A DNA stretch of 64,000 nt from Trifolium pratense (lineage: Eukaryota > Streptophyta > Magnoliopsida > Fabales > Fabaceae): the NCBI RefSeq assembly GCF_020283565.1, contig NC_060062.1:3261322-3325321 (forward strand), read 5' to 3'. The notes under the pieces are model-generated. The model saw only the letters and a list, made by a program, of their open reading frames with translations. It ran no database searches and was not told the origin of the DNA. Numbering within the stretch: the first letter of the stretch is position 1; each line of letters begins with the position of its first letter. Positions 1 through 10,607 of this stretch are shown here, piece by piece. The translations under genes and the position numbers were made by a program.

Positions 1-731
1 ATAATATTATATTTTGTCTTATATAGTTACAACGGCTCTATTACTTAGGCTATATATATGTAACAAACTTTTCCTCAATTGATACAATAATATAAATAAT
101 ATACAGTATGTTATCCTTCAATCAATCTCTCTGTTTTGGCAATTTCAATACTTATCGTTGAAATCTCGTGGTCACGGGAAGAGATTTAGGAAAAATGGTA
201 GATTTTGGATATGGCCATCATGCGGGGCGTGGCCCTGGTCACGCGGGGCGTGGGCTGCTGGTATATATATGTTGTTGTTGCGTTTTCAGCCGCAAGAGAG
301 AGGGAAAATGTAGGATTTTAGGGCTCTTCTTCCAACAACAAGGCTAGAGTGTTAGAGGGTTTTCTTGGGTAATCTCAAGGTTGGGGAAGTGTTTCTAACA
401 CCTTGTAATCACTTATCATTGAAATCTCTTGGTCATAGGAAGAGATTTGGGAAAAAGAATAGATTTAGGAAAAATCTAAATCTTGCAACTCTTTTGTATT
501 GAATCTTTGTAATCAAGAAGGAAGTTTGATAGTGGATTGGAGAGAGTCTCTCTCCCACGGAGTAGGTTGGTTTTAATCGAACTGGATAAACAATTTTGTG
601 TCTCTTTATCGATTTTGGTAGTTTTAACTTTTGTGTTTAAATTGCTCATTCATTTTGATTTTGTTGCTTCAATTCATTTGCCCCACACTTCTAAGTATTA
701 TTGGTGTGGTTTTCGGTTCGAATTCACAACA
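1..731 (+). mobile_element. Copia-type LTR (solo or truncated)
   Basis: This stretch ends in CAACA at 731 and is a diverged relative, in opposite orientation, of the LTRs at 58339-58991 and 60476-61148. Shared blocks include the sequence around the fungal-like motif-free segment 'cttatcattgaaatctctt' near 410, 'ttgcaactcttttgta' near 483, the 'gatagtggattggagagag' block near 528 and the 'tattattggtgtg' to 'gaattcacaaca' end. No primer binding site follows position 731, so a solo LTR or a broken element is likely. The left end was not found and may lie outside the window. A segment near 147-200 resembles 409-450, an internal duplication. The reading frame at 537-932 crosses the LTR end and is not treated as a gene. 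Confidence 0.6.
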
Positions 732-763
732 GATCCATCTAAAGCTTTCTTAAGCATTGTTAC

Positions 764-1024
764 TAGAGCTGTCAAAACGGGCGGCCCGACCGATTTCGGG
801 CCGGTCCGGTCGGGCATCGGGATTCGTCGGGCCGGGCTAAAAAACTCGGATAAAAAATGGGCTACCAAAATTAGTGCCCGAGCCCGGCCCGGTACGGGTT
901 GTCGGGCTTTCGGGCCGGCCGGGTTTTTTTAAAATTTTTGTTTTTTTTACTTCTAGTGTTCAAACTCAATATTATAAATAGGATTAATAATTCTCGCGCG
1001 TCCTATTTTTACTCATCTGCTACT

Positions 1025-1062
<38 letters not shown>

Positions 1063-1613
1063 ATTCTCGCGCGCCGTATTTTTACTTATCGCTATCTACG
1101 AGTTTTTCGCGCACCTTATTTTTACTCATCCGCTACCTACGAGTTTCTCGCGCCCAATTTTGACGCATTGGCTACTTACGAGTTTCTCACCCGTCATATT
1201 TTTACTCATCCGCTACGTACGAGTTTCTCGCGCGCCCTATTTTTATTCATCCGCTACGTACGAGTTTCTCGCGCGTCCTATTTTTACTCATCCGTTACCT
1301 ACGAGTTTCTTGGGTGCCCTATTTTTACTCACCCGCTACTTAAGTAGCAGACGGTGTTTTATAATTTATATTACAAATAAGTTAAAATCATCCAAAACAA
1401 ATTATTTATATTTATTTTTAATTTTAATTTTTTAAATTTTTTCAGGCTTGCGGGCCGCCCGCGGCCCATTCGGGCTAGCCCATATTTTAATCGGGTTTTA
1501 TCGAGCCGGGCTAAAAAGTTCAGAAATAATTCGGGCTAGGATTTTCAAGGCCTGAACTCGGGAAAAAACTGGGCTTGGCGGGCCGGCCCATTCGGGCTAG
1601 CTTGACAGCTCTA
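764..1613. mobile_element. hAT-like non-autonomous DNA transposon
   Basis: The ends form terminal inverted repeats beginning TAGAGCTGTCAA (left) and the complement at the right (TTGACAGCTCTA). They are flanked by an imperfect 8-bp direct repeat, ATTGTTAC at 756-763 and GTTGTTAC at 1614-1621 (7 of 8 match). TIRs of the form TAGRGCTGTCAA with 8-bp duplications are typical of hAT elements in plants. Subterminal regions are rich in CGGGCC/GGCCCG motifs on both sides, as expected for transposase-binding subterminal repeats. There is no transposase reading frame, so it would depend on an enzyme supplied elsewhere. It lies just beyond the LTR that ends at 731. Confidence 0.7.
1000..1350. repeat. Tandem repeats and (TA)n inside the hAT-like element
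   Basis: A unit of roughly 50-60 bp built on 'ctatttttactcatccgctac' followed by 'cgagtttctcgcgc' recurs about six times with variation. A (TA)n microsatellite at about 1030-1061 interrupts it. The last copy carries a CTACTTAAGTAG palindrome near 1337-1348. The open frame at 1160-1435 is produced by this repeat and is not a gene. Confidence 0.6.
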
Positions 1614-1621
1614 GTTGTTAC

Positions 1622-3060
1622 TACCACTTTTAAATTAATATGCAAATCTATTTTATTGTAACCACGCACTTGAGCTATTTTTGTTCAAGCCGCTAATTAA
1701 CTCAATATGATTGGAAAATTTTTGCTATAGCAGGAAATAAATTTGAAACGATTATCATACAGTAATGACTTGTGGAATATAATTCTTTTTTTAATATAAA
1801 AAATGACTTGTGGAATTATTTTCCAGCGTTCTTAATGGGACGAAAAAACAAAATTAATGCAGCTTAGCATACACGTTCTATCTTTGGATTGGAGAAGACT
1901 TCCAAGTCAATTTAGAAAGAACAAGATATCACTTTCATATATCAACCAAATTTACATAACATGATAACTTAATTGGATGGACTAGAAAATTAATGGTGTT
2001 TATTAGAATGATAAATAATAAAAGGTATATAACAAGAGAGACAATGACTAATTTGCTCCTTTTTCTTTTTTGGTATCTAAAAAGCAAGAACATTGACTTC
2101 CCAGTCAATGAAAACTATTATAATAACGTAATGAATGTGTTATAAAATGAATGATGCTTATTAGAATGACAGAGAAAAAGACAAGGACTAATTAAAGGAG
2201 AGACTAATATGAGATCTTTTTTGAGTTAGATAAAAAGAATGGTGCATATTTTGGTAAAAAAAGAATGAATGGTGCATATTAGAATTACAAATAAAGGATA
2301 TAGCAAGAGATAAGGCTATACTTCAATAAAAAGGCAGACAAGGACTAATTTGGATCAATCAAAGAAGAGATTAATTAATATGATTCCTTTTTGTGAGTTT
2401 GATAAAAAAAAAGTTTTTAAAAAAATGAATATATGAATTAATTTGGTCAAACAAGCAATATGCCCACAATATTATGAAAAAACTAATCCAAAATACTTTT
2501 GATTGAGTTCAACCATTCAAAGCTCATGTTCCTAATAAAAAATAATATAAACCAAAAGTATATAACTATAAATTACTTTTTGTGTACCAAAAAAGAAACT
2601 ATACTTTTTTTGTTACTTTTTTTGTTGCTTATAGAGGAATCCTCTGATGTCCATAAATGGTAAAATATGCCCTTGCTTTTTTAGTTTTTGGAAAACATCA
2701 ATTGTGCTCGTAGCCACTGCATCATTGACAAACAATGCAATACTAAAAAACTTAAATGGATCAGTAACATTTCTGATCAATTTTAAAGGTTCTGAATGAC
2801 TCTCCTCTTACCGCAAGGTCAGATAGAATCTTTAAAAGATTACAAAGATAATTGTAAGATATTCAAACTAAAAACTGAAAGTCTGCAATTACATAAATAG
2901 AAACAAGAATTCGTGAACACGAACGATAAAAGTTTATGACATCACCAAATAGTAACGCAATAACTATTTTATAATTCTAGATAAGTTGATCAATAAAAGT
3001 GAATGTATTCGGTCCAAATTATTAATCAAATACATCAAATTTATTTGACTCACTTTTGCT
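1622..3060. other. Intergenic, no gene seen
   Basis: AT-rich sequence without a convincing coding frame. Short motifs such as 'gacttccaagtcaat' near 1899 and 'gacttcccagtcaatg' near 2094 recall sequences at 31870 and 62925, which suggests old dispersed repeats, but I could not define an element. Confidence 0.4.
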
Positions 3061-3067
3061 TATATTT

Positions 3068-3083
3068 TGGGACGGAGGGAGTA
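3068..3083. repeat. Isolated Stowaway-type MITE end
   Basis: The sequence 'gggacggagggagta' is the complement of the CTCCCTCCGTCCC terminal inverted repeat of Stowaway (Tc1/mariner-type) MITEs. No matching left end was found upstream, so this is at most a broken copy. Confidence 0.4.
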
Positions 3084-3118
3084 TATATATATTCATTGAC
3101 TTACTCCGCTTAATAACT

Positions 3119-3390
3119 CGATATCGGCATTATATTTCTTCAATCCAACCGTTGAATTCAAAGATCTCATTGAGTAGATCAACTCCACAAATTTTTATAA
3201 AAATTAAAAAACGTTTGATACTTTTTCTGATAACTTCAATTGAACGTACGGCAAACTTTTTAAAAAACCGTTGAATTTCAATAGTCTGAATACATAACTA
3301 CATTTTTTGAATTTTTATAAAAATTTGTGGAGTTGATCTACTCAATAAAATCTTTGAATTCAACGGTTGGCTAATAAGACCAAGATATAC
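3119..3390. mobile_element. Foldback (inverted-repeat) element
   Basis: Two long arms, about 3145-3208 and 3309-3370, are inverted copies of each other. Their outer 20 bases (ccaaccgttgaattcaaaga and its complement) pair perfectly, and the arms also share the 'gagtagatcaactccacaaa' block. About 100 bp separate them. This is the layout of a foldback MITE. Clear target duplications were not found. The short open frame at 3056-3274 overlaps it and is not a gene. Confidence 0.55.
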
Positions 3391-3842
3391 AATACATGAT
3401 GCATAAAATAAAAAGCAAGTGTGCATTACGATTATGTGGTATTTCTCGCAGAGATTATGTTGTCTATTTTTTTTAATGCTAAAATAATATTATATAAAAA
3501 ACGATAAAAGTATAATAGAATATTTAGATTATAAGGGTTACTAGAAGTACAATCCACAATACACCTAAGAGACTATAACATATGTAAGTAAAAGGGAGAA
3601 TAGCAGCAAAAGTAAACACCTCTAACCTCCGACCACAATAAGATCCAAAAAATCCCTTAGATAGAGGCAAGGATCAACCACGAAGAGAGAATACACAAGA
3701 GACCTCCAATCAAACAGACCTCACGAAGACCCAAATTCACACACTCCACCAAACTTTATCGGTACCAACAAAAAAATAGGGTGCATATCCCACTTAAAAT
3801 TGGGGCTGTTAGAATTTTTACCTAGAATTATGTGATGTCTTT
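3391..3842. other. Intergenic, no gene seen
   Basis: AT-rich spacer between the foldback element and the Copia-type element. No coding frame, RNA gene or recognisable repeat was seen. CTATA at 3843-3847 is the left target duplication of the element that follows. Confidence 0.4.
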
Positions 3843-3847
3843 CTATA

Positions 3848-5234
3848 TGTTGTTTTCGGGATTTAAAAACAGTTAAAAATAATTTTTACAGCCACCGAAG
3901 AGATTACTGGGTTGAGTCGCGGACTAGGTCGCTCTCTTTAAGACGTTTCGTGGCACTGCCCAAAATTGTGCAAGCAGACTATCAACCACGCCGTCCCCAG
4001 GATAAAACAGCCCAGTTTCAACTGTATACCGATATGCTACTGCACGGTAGAAATCGGTCAAAGAATACACCTTCTTGAATGGTACTACAATACCACTCGA
4101 ATTGATGCTACGACATCAATCTATTACTCATCGGTGATTCAGTGGTACTACAATACCACTCAGATTGAAGCTACAACCTCAATCTATGAATCAACGGAAC
4201 TACGATACCACATGTGGTACTACAATACCACATGTATTGATGATACTACAATATCTATCAATATAATGACACTAAGGTCATTCCAATATGGTACTAAGAC
4301 CAATCTCAAATCAAAGGGACAATGGTACTAAGACCATTCTTTACTTGAAGGAACTAGTGATACTTTGATCACTCTTAAACCAAATTAAAATAATATGGTT
4401 TCCCTTTTTTTCAAAATTTCAACTTATGAAATATACAAAAGCTTGTCTTACTTTCTCTTTTCACGATAGAAGTTTTGTTAAAATTATATAAGTCTAACAA
4501 AACAGTAGATCAAACGCCATGTAGAGACACCAAAAATAAATTCTACATCATATTCAGCATTAGCTTCTAAAAATGTAAATACACGGCGAATCACTGAAAA
4601 AATAGTCTCAACAACAATACTAGAGTTTGGTCTAATACCAATCATACATGAGTAGCTTTATTCAAAATCAATTATCATTTGTACTTACTAATTACACCAT
4701 AGAATTGATGAAATTAGTGTGAGGCCGTTAGCCTCCATCTTGGCACTAATTACTTGCCCATTATTTGTTTCAAATAAAAATAAGAAGGTAACATACCTGT
4801 TAGTATGCACGAGCATCATTGCAGAAGATAATAAGATATAATCATTAGATGAATTTGCTCATAATTCAATTCCTGGTAGATAATATTCAAGCCACACTAC
4901 TACCCACACTTGTGGTCTTCCTGTTTATGTGATTGATTAATCTAAACAAGTTTTTCCGGCTCATGGTTTCTTAGGTTGTTCTCAACTAGGCTTATCTCTT
5001 TTTAATCAAGTTTTTTCAGTGTAGCCATCAATAAGATTTATTCTCCCATAAATTAACGGTTACAAAATAATGGAAAATAAAGCACAATAAATTAAATAAA
5101 ATATGAGACTTAATTTTATTTATTTTCTCAAAATTACACACTAGTATGCTACAACACACTAGTATGTTCTAGTACCCGATATGGGACTCAATTTTATTTT
5201 CAATTCACACACCAATGTGAACTTTGTTCCAACA
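3848..5234 (-). repeat. Left (3') LTR of the 5.76-kb Copia-type element
   Basis: Starts TGTTGTTTTCGGG and ends GTTCCAACA; 1387 bp and nearly identical to 8217-9603. It contains the hairpin array at 4080-4373. A 121-codon frame inside (3966-4331, repeated at 8335-8700) is formed by the repeats and is not considered coding. Confidence 0.9.
4080..4373. repeat. Array of ten 6-nt-loop hairpins in the left LTR
   Basis: Ten consecutive inverted repeats each enclose exactly six bases. Stems of 4-9 bp differ in sequence, while the loop is CTACAA or CTACGA in the first six and ACTAAG or ACTTTG in the last four. Examples are AGTGGTA/TACCACT at 4141-4160, CATGTGGTA/TACCACATG at 4211-4234, AATGAC/GTCATT at 4265-4282, AATGGT/ACCATT at 4321-4338 and AGTGAT/ATCACT at 4356-4373. 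The copy in the right LTR is at 8449-8742. Confidence 0.8.
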
Positions 5235-5245
5235 ATCCCCCACTT
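5235..5245 (-). promoter_or_regulatory. Polypurine tract of the 5.76-kb element
   Basis: On the minus strand AAGTGGGGGAT directly abuts the 3' LTR. This is the expected site for plus-strand DNA priming and it fixes the element's orientation. Confidence 0.7.
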
Positions 5246-5779
5246 GAATTTAAAAGAAAATTCCAAAATATCGTAGGACGTTTCTAAAAGATTGTGCATA
5301 AGCAAAGGTGTCTATGACTTGAACCTTTACATAGCAAGTAAGAGCCCGATTTAGTAAGAGTGACACTTGTCTTGAACTCTATCTCGGATTTTTCTCAAAC
5401 CCGCACACAACCTTTTCTTAAGGTGTATCTTTATAGCCCGTGCTTTAATGGCCATGCACGTGTATCCCAGTTTCATGAACGCTCTAGGAATTCGCCTCTA
5501 AATTCCATAGGAATCGGCCTCAGTTCCACATTCATATAGGTGAGTCTATCAAGAGTACTCCTGAAGCTCGGTACTCCACTCATACAGAGTATAGATCTCA
5601 TTAAGAGTTTTATTATCTCATCCTTTCGCTTTCAGGAATCATGCTTTTCTTATTTTTACTTGCATGATCATCTTTAACTCCTCACAACTTGTTATTACCC
5701 ATTGAACCTATTTCTTGGGATCTCCAGTCATTTAGGTTGGGTTTCCATCATGAGAAATTCATTTAGGCATTAGTCCCAT

Positions 5780-6290
5780 CTTTACAGGTATATTATGGAC
5801 TTCCACTTTAGCTATTCCTTTCGTCAAAGGATCTGCTAAAAATTTCATCAGTGTGTTCATGATCCATTCTTACAACACCTTTAGAGACTAGCTATCTCAC
5901 TGTGTTGTGCTTTCTTTTTATTCGACGTCTTATACCGTTATAATAACGGTTCTCAATTTATGCAATAGCCGCGGTACTATCGCAATGGATCAACACATCT
6001 GGCATAGGTTATTCCATAAAGGAATCTCAAATAGCAAGCAACCAATTGCTTCTTCACTAGTTGTGGCTAATGGTATCATTTCAGACTCCATATTGGATTA
6101 AGCCAATATATATAGTTTGTTTCTCTGATTTCCAAGATACAGTTTCTCTACTATATATTTCAAATATATAGTCACTAATTGTTTTGGAATCATATAATAA
6201 TGTATTCCAATCTACATCACTGAATCTTTCAAGAACATCAGAAAATCTATAATAATGTAATATGAGATTCATAGTCATTTTTATCTCATG
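5780..6290 (-). pseudogene. Decayed Copia RNase H region
   Basis: Minus-strand translation gives pieces typical of Ty1/copia RNase H: FSDVDW with ISDYIF and VSWKSEKQTI (6278 down to about 6110), then MESEMIPLA, EAIGCLLFEIPLWN and IHCDSTAAIA (about 6100 down to 5960), and a degraded end near 5780 recalling the family's 'DPLTKG' region. Stops and shifts interrupt the frame, including one directly after the AAIA motif. The catalytic Asp, Glu and Asp positions can still be traced. It is a relic of the pol gene and not functional. Confidence 0.7.
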
Positions 6291-7083
6291 AATATCTCAA
6301 TAGCATACCAATGCTAGTTCTTCGGTTTACTAACAAACCGGCACAACAGTACCACGACATATGCAATGCTACGACATATAATGCCGGGTCAAGTACAATT
6401 AGTGACATATTGAATGTCAATAATGCTTTCATATTCTGATTGTATTACACTTTCAACAGTGCTCCTCCATAGTTTTTAAACTAGGATCATATAGTATGCA
6501 AACAAGTTTGCTTCCGTAAATATATTTCTTTAAAACTTTCTCATCATAGTGAGATTGATTTAAGGAAATTCGCATTCATGAATCAGTAATCTCAATATCC
6601 AAGATTACATTTACTTCGAAAATCATTTGACAATCATCAAATTGTCAAACTTTTCATGCCATTTCTTATGGCTTGTTTAAGACTCTACAAAGTCTTATCT
6701 AACTTATTGACTTTAATTTTCTTGCCCATGAGTTAAAATATATTTAGGTTGTTCCATGAAAATTTCTTCTTCCAATTCACTATTTAGAAAAGTAGTTATA
6801 ACATCCATTTGGCCTTATGGATATTATTCTTGTAATTGGAGAAAACATGTTGAAAAGATATATATATTTGTTTTCCTTTCTAAAATTTATTTATAATCAT
6901 TCAACTTGTACTCATGAGGCAAGTCTACTAAATGTCAAGTCTTATTAGATAATAGATAATTCATCTCATCATTTACGGCTACCACCATAAATCAACATAG
7001 AGGATCTATCTCATCATTTACGGCTACAACCATAAATCAGCATCCAAGAAAGACAATTTCTTAGAGGTTCGTTGAATCATCTT

Positions 7084-7278
7084 CTAATCCATAAACCATA
7101 TAACAGGTTCATACTTTTTAGCAACTTTTGCTATTTTACCTCTTTGAGGTTCTATTACATCTTGTTCGATGTTCTCATTACTGCTTCTGATCACTGGAAT
7201 GTGATCAGGTACAATGCCTCCACTAGAGCCCCCACTATTTCCCAATTTTAAAGAGAAATTCATTTTCATAGAAATCAT
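7084..7278 (-). pseudogene. Decayed Copia pol linker (integrase to RT)
   Basis: A 64-residue open stretch includes VPDHIPVIRSSN and EPQRGKIAKV. This resembles the low-complexity linker found between integrase and reverse transcriptase in Ty1/copia polyproteins, where an 'RRSKR' motif is usual. It lies between the gag and RNase H relics in the right order for a minus-strand element. No longer open frame joins it to its neighbours. Assignment rests mainly on position. Confidence 0.4.
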
Positions 7279-7808
7279 CTTTTGATTCTATGATCATTTT
7301 AGCATTTAGGCTACAACCTACAAGCTTTTATTATAACTATGTATCAACAAATACACATTCATGGGCTTTACTAGTGAGTTTAACTCTCTAGGAGTCGAGA
7401 ATTTGAACCTACGTCAAATTACTCCAAGTTCAAAAAATAAGACAAATTAAATTGTCTTTTCTACAAAATTTCACAAGTGAATTTTGTTCTTGCACTTAGG
7501 CACTCTATTTAGCACAAAACAATCAGTTAATTGAATTTCCACACTAATGAGATGCAATGCCGAAATTAAACATGACTGTAACAACTAGCTCGGTAAAAGG
7601 TTCTTTATTTTTATTTTATTTTTCTTTACCGTTCAACTCAAAAGAGTAAGTTGTAGTTGTTTCATGTATAATTTCATTCTCATTAAAAAATGTGGGAATC
7701 ATATTTTGTGCCTTATAACAAAATGAAGTTACTTGACTTTCTTATTGAACTACTTTTCAATTTCAATTCCAAAGAATTGAAACATGTCAAGAACATCATT
7801 TATCACTT

Positions 7809-8195
7809 TTATTTTCCATAAGATTTATGAAAAATAATCTCAACATTCATCAACAAAAGTGATGAGTATCTTTTTCTGTTTCTAGTGTTGTTGTTCGAGA
7901 CAACAAGCACTTCGTTATTTTTCTGATCTTGCTTTACAACTTTTTCTTTCAAAAGAAGATAAGTTATCAGACTTTCAAGTGCATCTTCTTTAGACTTTTT
8001 ATCATTTTTAAACTTGTTCAATTGTTTCAAATACAATTGAAATATAATCCTTCAACACGTTAGCAACTCTTTTATTGTTCTAAAAATATGATTTATTTTG
8101 TTGCTAATGTTTGAAGTGATTCCTTTTAAACCAAAATGGTTTGCCATAGTCAGCGACATAATAATATGAACCAGTAATTTCTTCGGTAGTCATGG
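7809..8195 (-). pseudogene. Decayed Copia gag region
   Basis: Just inside the 5' LTR the minus strand reads MTTEEITGSYYYV (about 8193 downward), then loses frame. A second open piece (8036-7809) includes LKQLNKFKNDKKSKED and SLITYLLLKEKVV. This fits the N-terminal half of a Ty1/copia gag, which is helical and charged. No complete zinc knuckle was found. It is interrupted and taken as a relic; another short hypothetical frame is possible but less likely given the element structure. Confidence 0.5.
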
Positions 8196-8201
8196 CAGAA
8201 A

Positions 8202-8214
8202 GAAACGTCTTAAA
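8202..8214 (-). promoter_or_regulatory. Candidate primer binding site, self-complementary to the LTR
   Basis: Two bases inside the 5' LTR the minus strand reads TTTAAGACGTTTC, which is not the initiator-Met site (TGGTATCAGAGC) usual in Copia elements. The complementary 13-mer lies inside the same LTR at 8306-8318. The transcript could therefore fold back on itself here. Confidence 0.4.
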
Positions 8215-8216
8215 AT

Positions 8217-9603
8217 TGTTGTTTTCGGGATTTAAAAACAGTTAAAAATAATTTTTACAGCCACCGAAGAGATTACTGGGTTGAGTCGCGGACTAGGTCG
8301 CTCTCTTTAAGACGTTTCGTGGCACTGCCCAAAATTGTGCAAGCAGACTATCAACCACGCCGTCCCCAGGATAAAACAGCCCAGTTTCAACTGTATACCG
8401 ATATGCTACTGCACGGTAGAAATCGGTCAAAGAATACACCTTCTTGAATGGTACTACAATACCACTCGAATTGATGCTACGACATCAATCTATTACTCAT
8501 CGGTGATTCAGTGGTACTACAATACCACTCAGATTGAAGCTACAACCTCAATCTATGAATCAACGGAACTACGATACCACATGTGGTACTACAATACCAC
8601 ATGTATTGATGATACTACAATATCTATCAATATAATGACACTAAGGTCATTCCAATATGGTACTAAGACCAATCTCAAATCAAAGGGACAATGGTACTAA
8701 GACCATTCTTTACTTGAAGGAACTAGTGATACTTTGATCACTCTTAAACCAAATTAAAATAATATGGTTTCCCTTTTTTTCAAAATTTCAACTTATGAAA
8801 TATACAAAAGCTTGTCTTACTTTCTCTTTTCACGATAGAAGTTTTGTTAAAATTATATAAGTCTAACAAAACAGTAGATCAAACGCCATGTAGAGACACC
8901 AAAAATAAATTCTACATCATATTCAGCATTAGCTTCTAAAAATGTAAATACACGGCGAATCACTGAAAAAATAGTCTCAACAACAATACTAGAGTTTGGT
9001 CTAATACCAATCATACATGAGTAGCTTTATTCAAAATCAATTATCATTTGTACTTACTAATTACACCATAGAATTGATGAAATTAGTGTGAGGCCGTTAG
9101 CCTCCATCTTGGCACTAATTACTTGCCCATTATTTGTTTCAAATAAAAATAAGAAGGTAACATACCTGTTAGTATGCACGAGCATCATTGCAGAAGATAA
9201 TAAGATATAATCATTAGATGAATTTGCTCATAATTCAATTCCTGGTAGATAATATTCAAGCCACACTACTACCCACACTTGTGGTCTTCCTGTTTATGTG
9301 ATTGATTAATCTGAACAAGTTTTTCCGGCTCATGGTTTCTTAGGTTGTTCTCAACTAGGCTTATCTCTTTTTAATCAAGTTTTTTCAGTGTAGCCATCAA
9401 TAAGATTTATTCTCCCATAAATTAACGGTTACAAAATAATGGAAAATAAAGCACAATAAATTAAATAAAATATGAGACTTAATTTTATTTATTTTCTCAA
9501 AATTACACACTAGTATGCTACAACACACTAGTATGTTCTAGTACCCGATATGGGACTCAATTTTATTTTCAATTCACACACCAATGTGAACTTTGTTCCA
9601 ACA
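8217..9603 (-). repeat. Right (5') LTR of the 5.76-kb Copia-type element
   Basis: Same length and ends as the left LTR, with one difference seen near 9313 (g against a). Because the element reads leftward, this is the LTR expected to start transcription. Confidence 0.9.
8449..8742. repeat. Array of ten 6-nt-loop hairpins in the right LTR
   Basis: Exact positional counterpart (offset 4369) of the array at 4080-4373, with the same stems and loops as far as I can see. Confidence 0.8.
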
Positions 9604-9621
9604 CTATAAGCATACACACTT

Positions 9622-9918
9622 GGGAATGGATTGTCTACTGTCACTAGTGACATCACAACCATCCAAAAAAATAGAAAAAGAAAAAGTTGAAGAGAGAGAA
9701 GAAATCTAATGGTTAAGATTAGGACTTGAGGAAATGCAGTGGAAAATCCACCGGAGACAATCCATTCCCATACACACTTCTATTCTTGGTTGTTTATTTA
9801 TTTATTTTTCTATCTTAGCTTAGAGACTGTTAGATTCTGTTGGAGTGTATTTCTAATACATCTTATATATTTTTCTTTTGTATATCTATATATAATATAT
9901 TTGCCATTAAAAAAAAAT
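9622..9918. mobile_element. Small retroposon with 13-bp target duplication
   Basis: The direct repeat AGCATACACACTT (9609-9621 and 9919-9931) brackets about 300 bp that ends in an A-rich tail (gccattaaaaaaaaat). A long duplication plus an A tail are marks of LINE-mediated insertion. The first 160 bp contain an inverted pair, GGGAATGGATTGTCT at 9622-9636 and its complement ending near 9768, which is unusual for a SINE. No tRNA-like promoter boxes were found. A severely 5'-truncated LINE is the alternative. The open frame at 9739-9939 crosses the tail and is not a gene. Confidence 0.5.
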
Positions 9919-10040
9919 AGCATACACACTTCTATCTAATAGAAGCCATTAACTCATTTTCATACATGCACCATACACATATAAGCTTGAAAAACATCAA
10001 TTCGACACATGTAAATGGTTCACGTTTTTCATTTCATGTA

Positions 10041-10523
10041 TGGACTGGGCAATGGGCTTAGAAGCAAATTCAACAAGCCTAAATAATATAGGAAAGAGTA
10101 TTAGGCCCAAATCCAGAAAGCCCTAAACGCCACATTAGGCGACTCAAGGCCAAGGCGTGACCAACGACAACATGGCAACGCCCAGAAGTGAATTCCGCAT
10201 TGTTATAAAATATCTTCTTCTTCCCTGCGACAGCAACTGACTTGGGAAGGAAGAAACCAACCTCCCGCAACCGCCATAGCTTGGAGACCAAGGTCTTTAT
10301 CCCTATTTTCACGATGTGTCACCGAAGAAGGCGTTGTAGACCGGATTTCTAGGAATCCTTACTTGGAGAAGAAGACTAGAGGCTCTATAAATAGCTCCAT
10401 GCTTTCATTTGTAAAGGGATCCTTTTTCTGACTTATAAAACTCCCAGGGTTATTGGGATTGAACCAAGTGTAACCACATCATTTAATCAATAATACAAAC
10501 CCCTTCGAGTTTTTACCAGAACA
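10041..10523 (+). repeat. 5' LTR of the Tat element
   Basis: 483 bp, TG...CA ends. A TATA box (CTATAAATA) lies at about 10385-10393 and would drive the sense transcript. The motif 'ggactgggcaatgggctta' marks the left edge. Confidence 0.9.
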
Positions 10524-10526
10524 TTT

Positions 10527-10544
10527 TGGCGCCCACCGTGGGGC
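10527..10544 (+). promoter_or_regulatory. Primer binding site of the Tat element
   Basis: TGGCGCCCACCGTGGGGC begins three bases after the 5' LTR, the standard place for a tRNA primer site. I do not assign the tRNA. The same site occurs in the gag-only Copia element near 60456-60474. Confidence 0.75.
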
Positions 10545-10607
10545 TGCGGTAAAATCATTTGATCCCAGCCTATCACAGCAACTAGACGAAAAATCAAACA
10601 TCTTCAC

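Larger units (their letters stand above)
3848..9603 (-). mobile_element. Copia-type LTR retrotransposon, decayed interior
   Basis: Two 1387-bp direct repeats (3848-5234 and 8217-9603) begin TGTTG and end CAACA. They are flanked by the 5-bp target duplication CTATA (3843-3847 and 9604-9608). A purine-rich tract on the minus strand abuts the left LTR (5235-5245), so the element reads leftward. The interior keeps recognisable but stop-ridden remains of Ty1/copia gag near 8200-7800, a linker region near 7280-7080 and the reverse transcriptase-associated RNase H near 6280-5780. By eye the LTRs differ at only one base (near 4933 versus 9313), so insertion was recent although the coding region is dead. 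It was probably moved by proteins from a related active element. Confidence 0.85.

Noticed and set aside
537..932. 131-codon plus-strand frame
   Set aside because: Runs from a Copia-type LTR into the hAT-like element; the two halves are unrelated repeats.
1160..1435. 91-codon frame with repeated YEFLAR residues
   Set aside because: Made by the tandem repeat inside the hAT-like element.
3056..3274. 72-codon frame
   Set aside because: Lies on one arm of the foldback element; no domain.
3966..4331. 121-codon plus-strand frame, repeated exactly at 8335-8700
   Set aside because: It lies inside LTRs, antisense to the element, and its repeated WYYNTT/ATTSIY residues are just the hairpin repeats read as codons.
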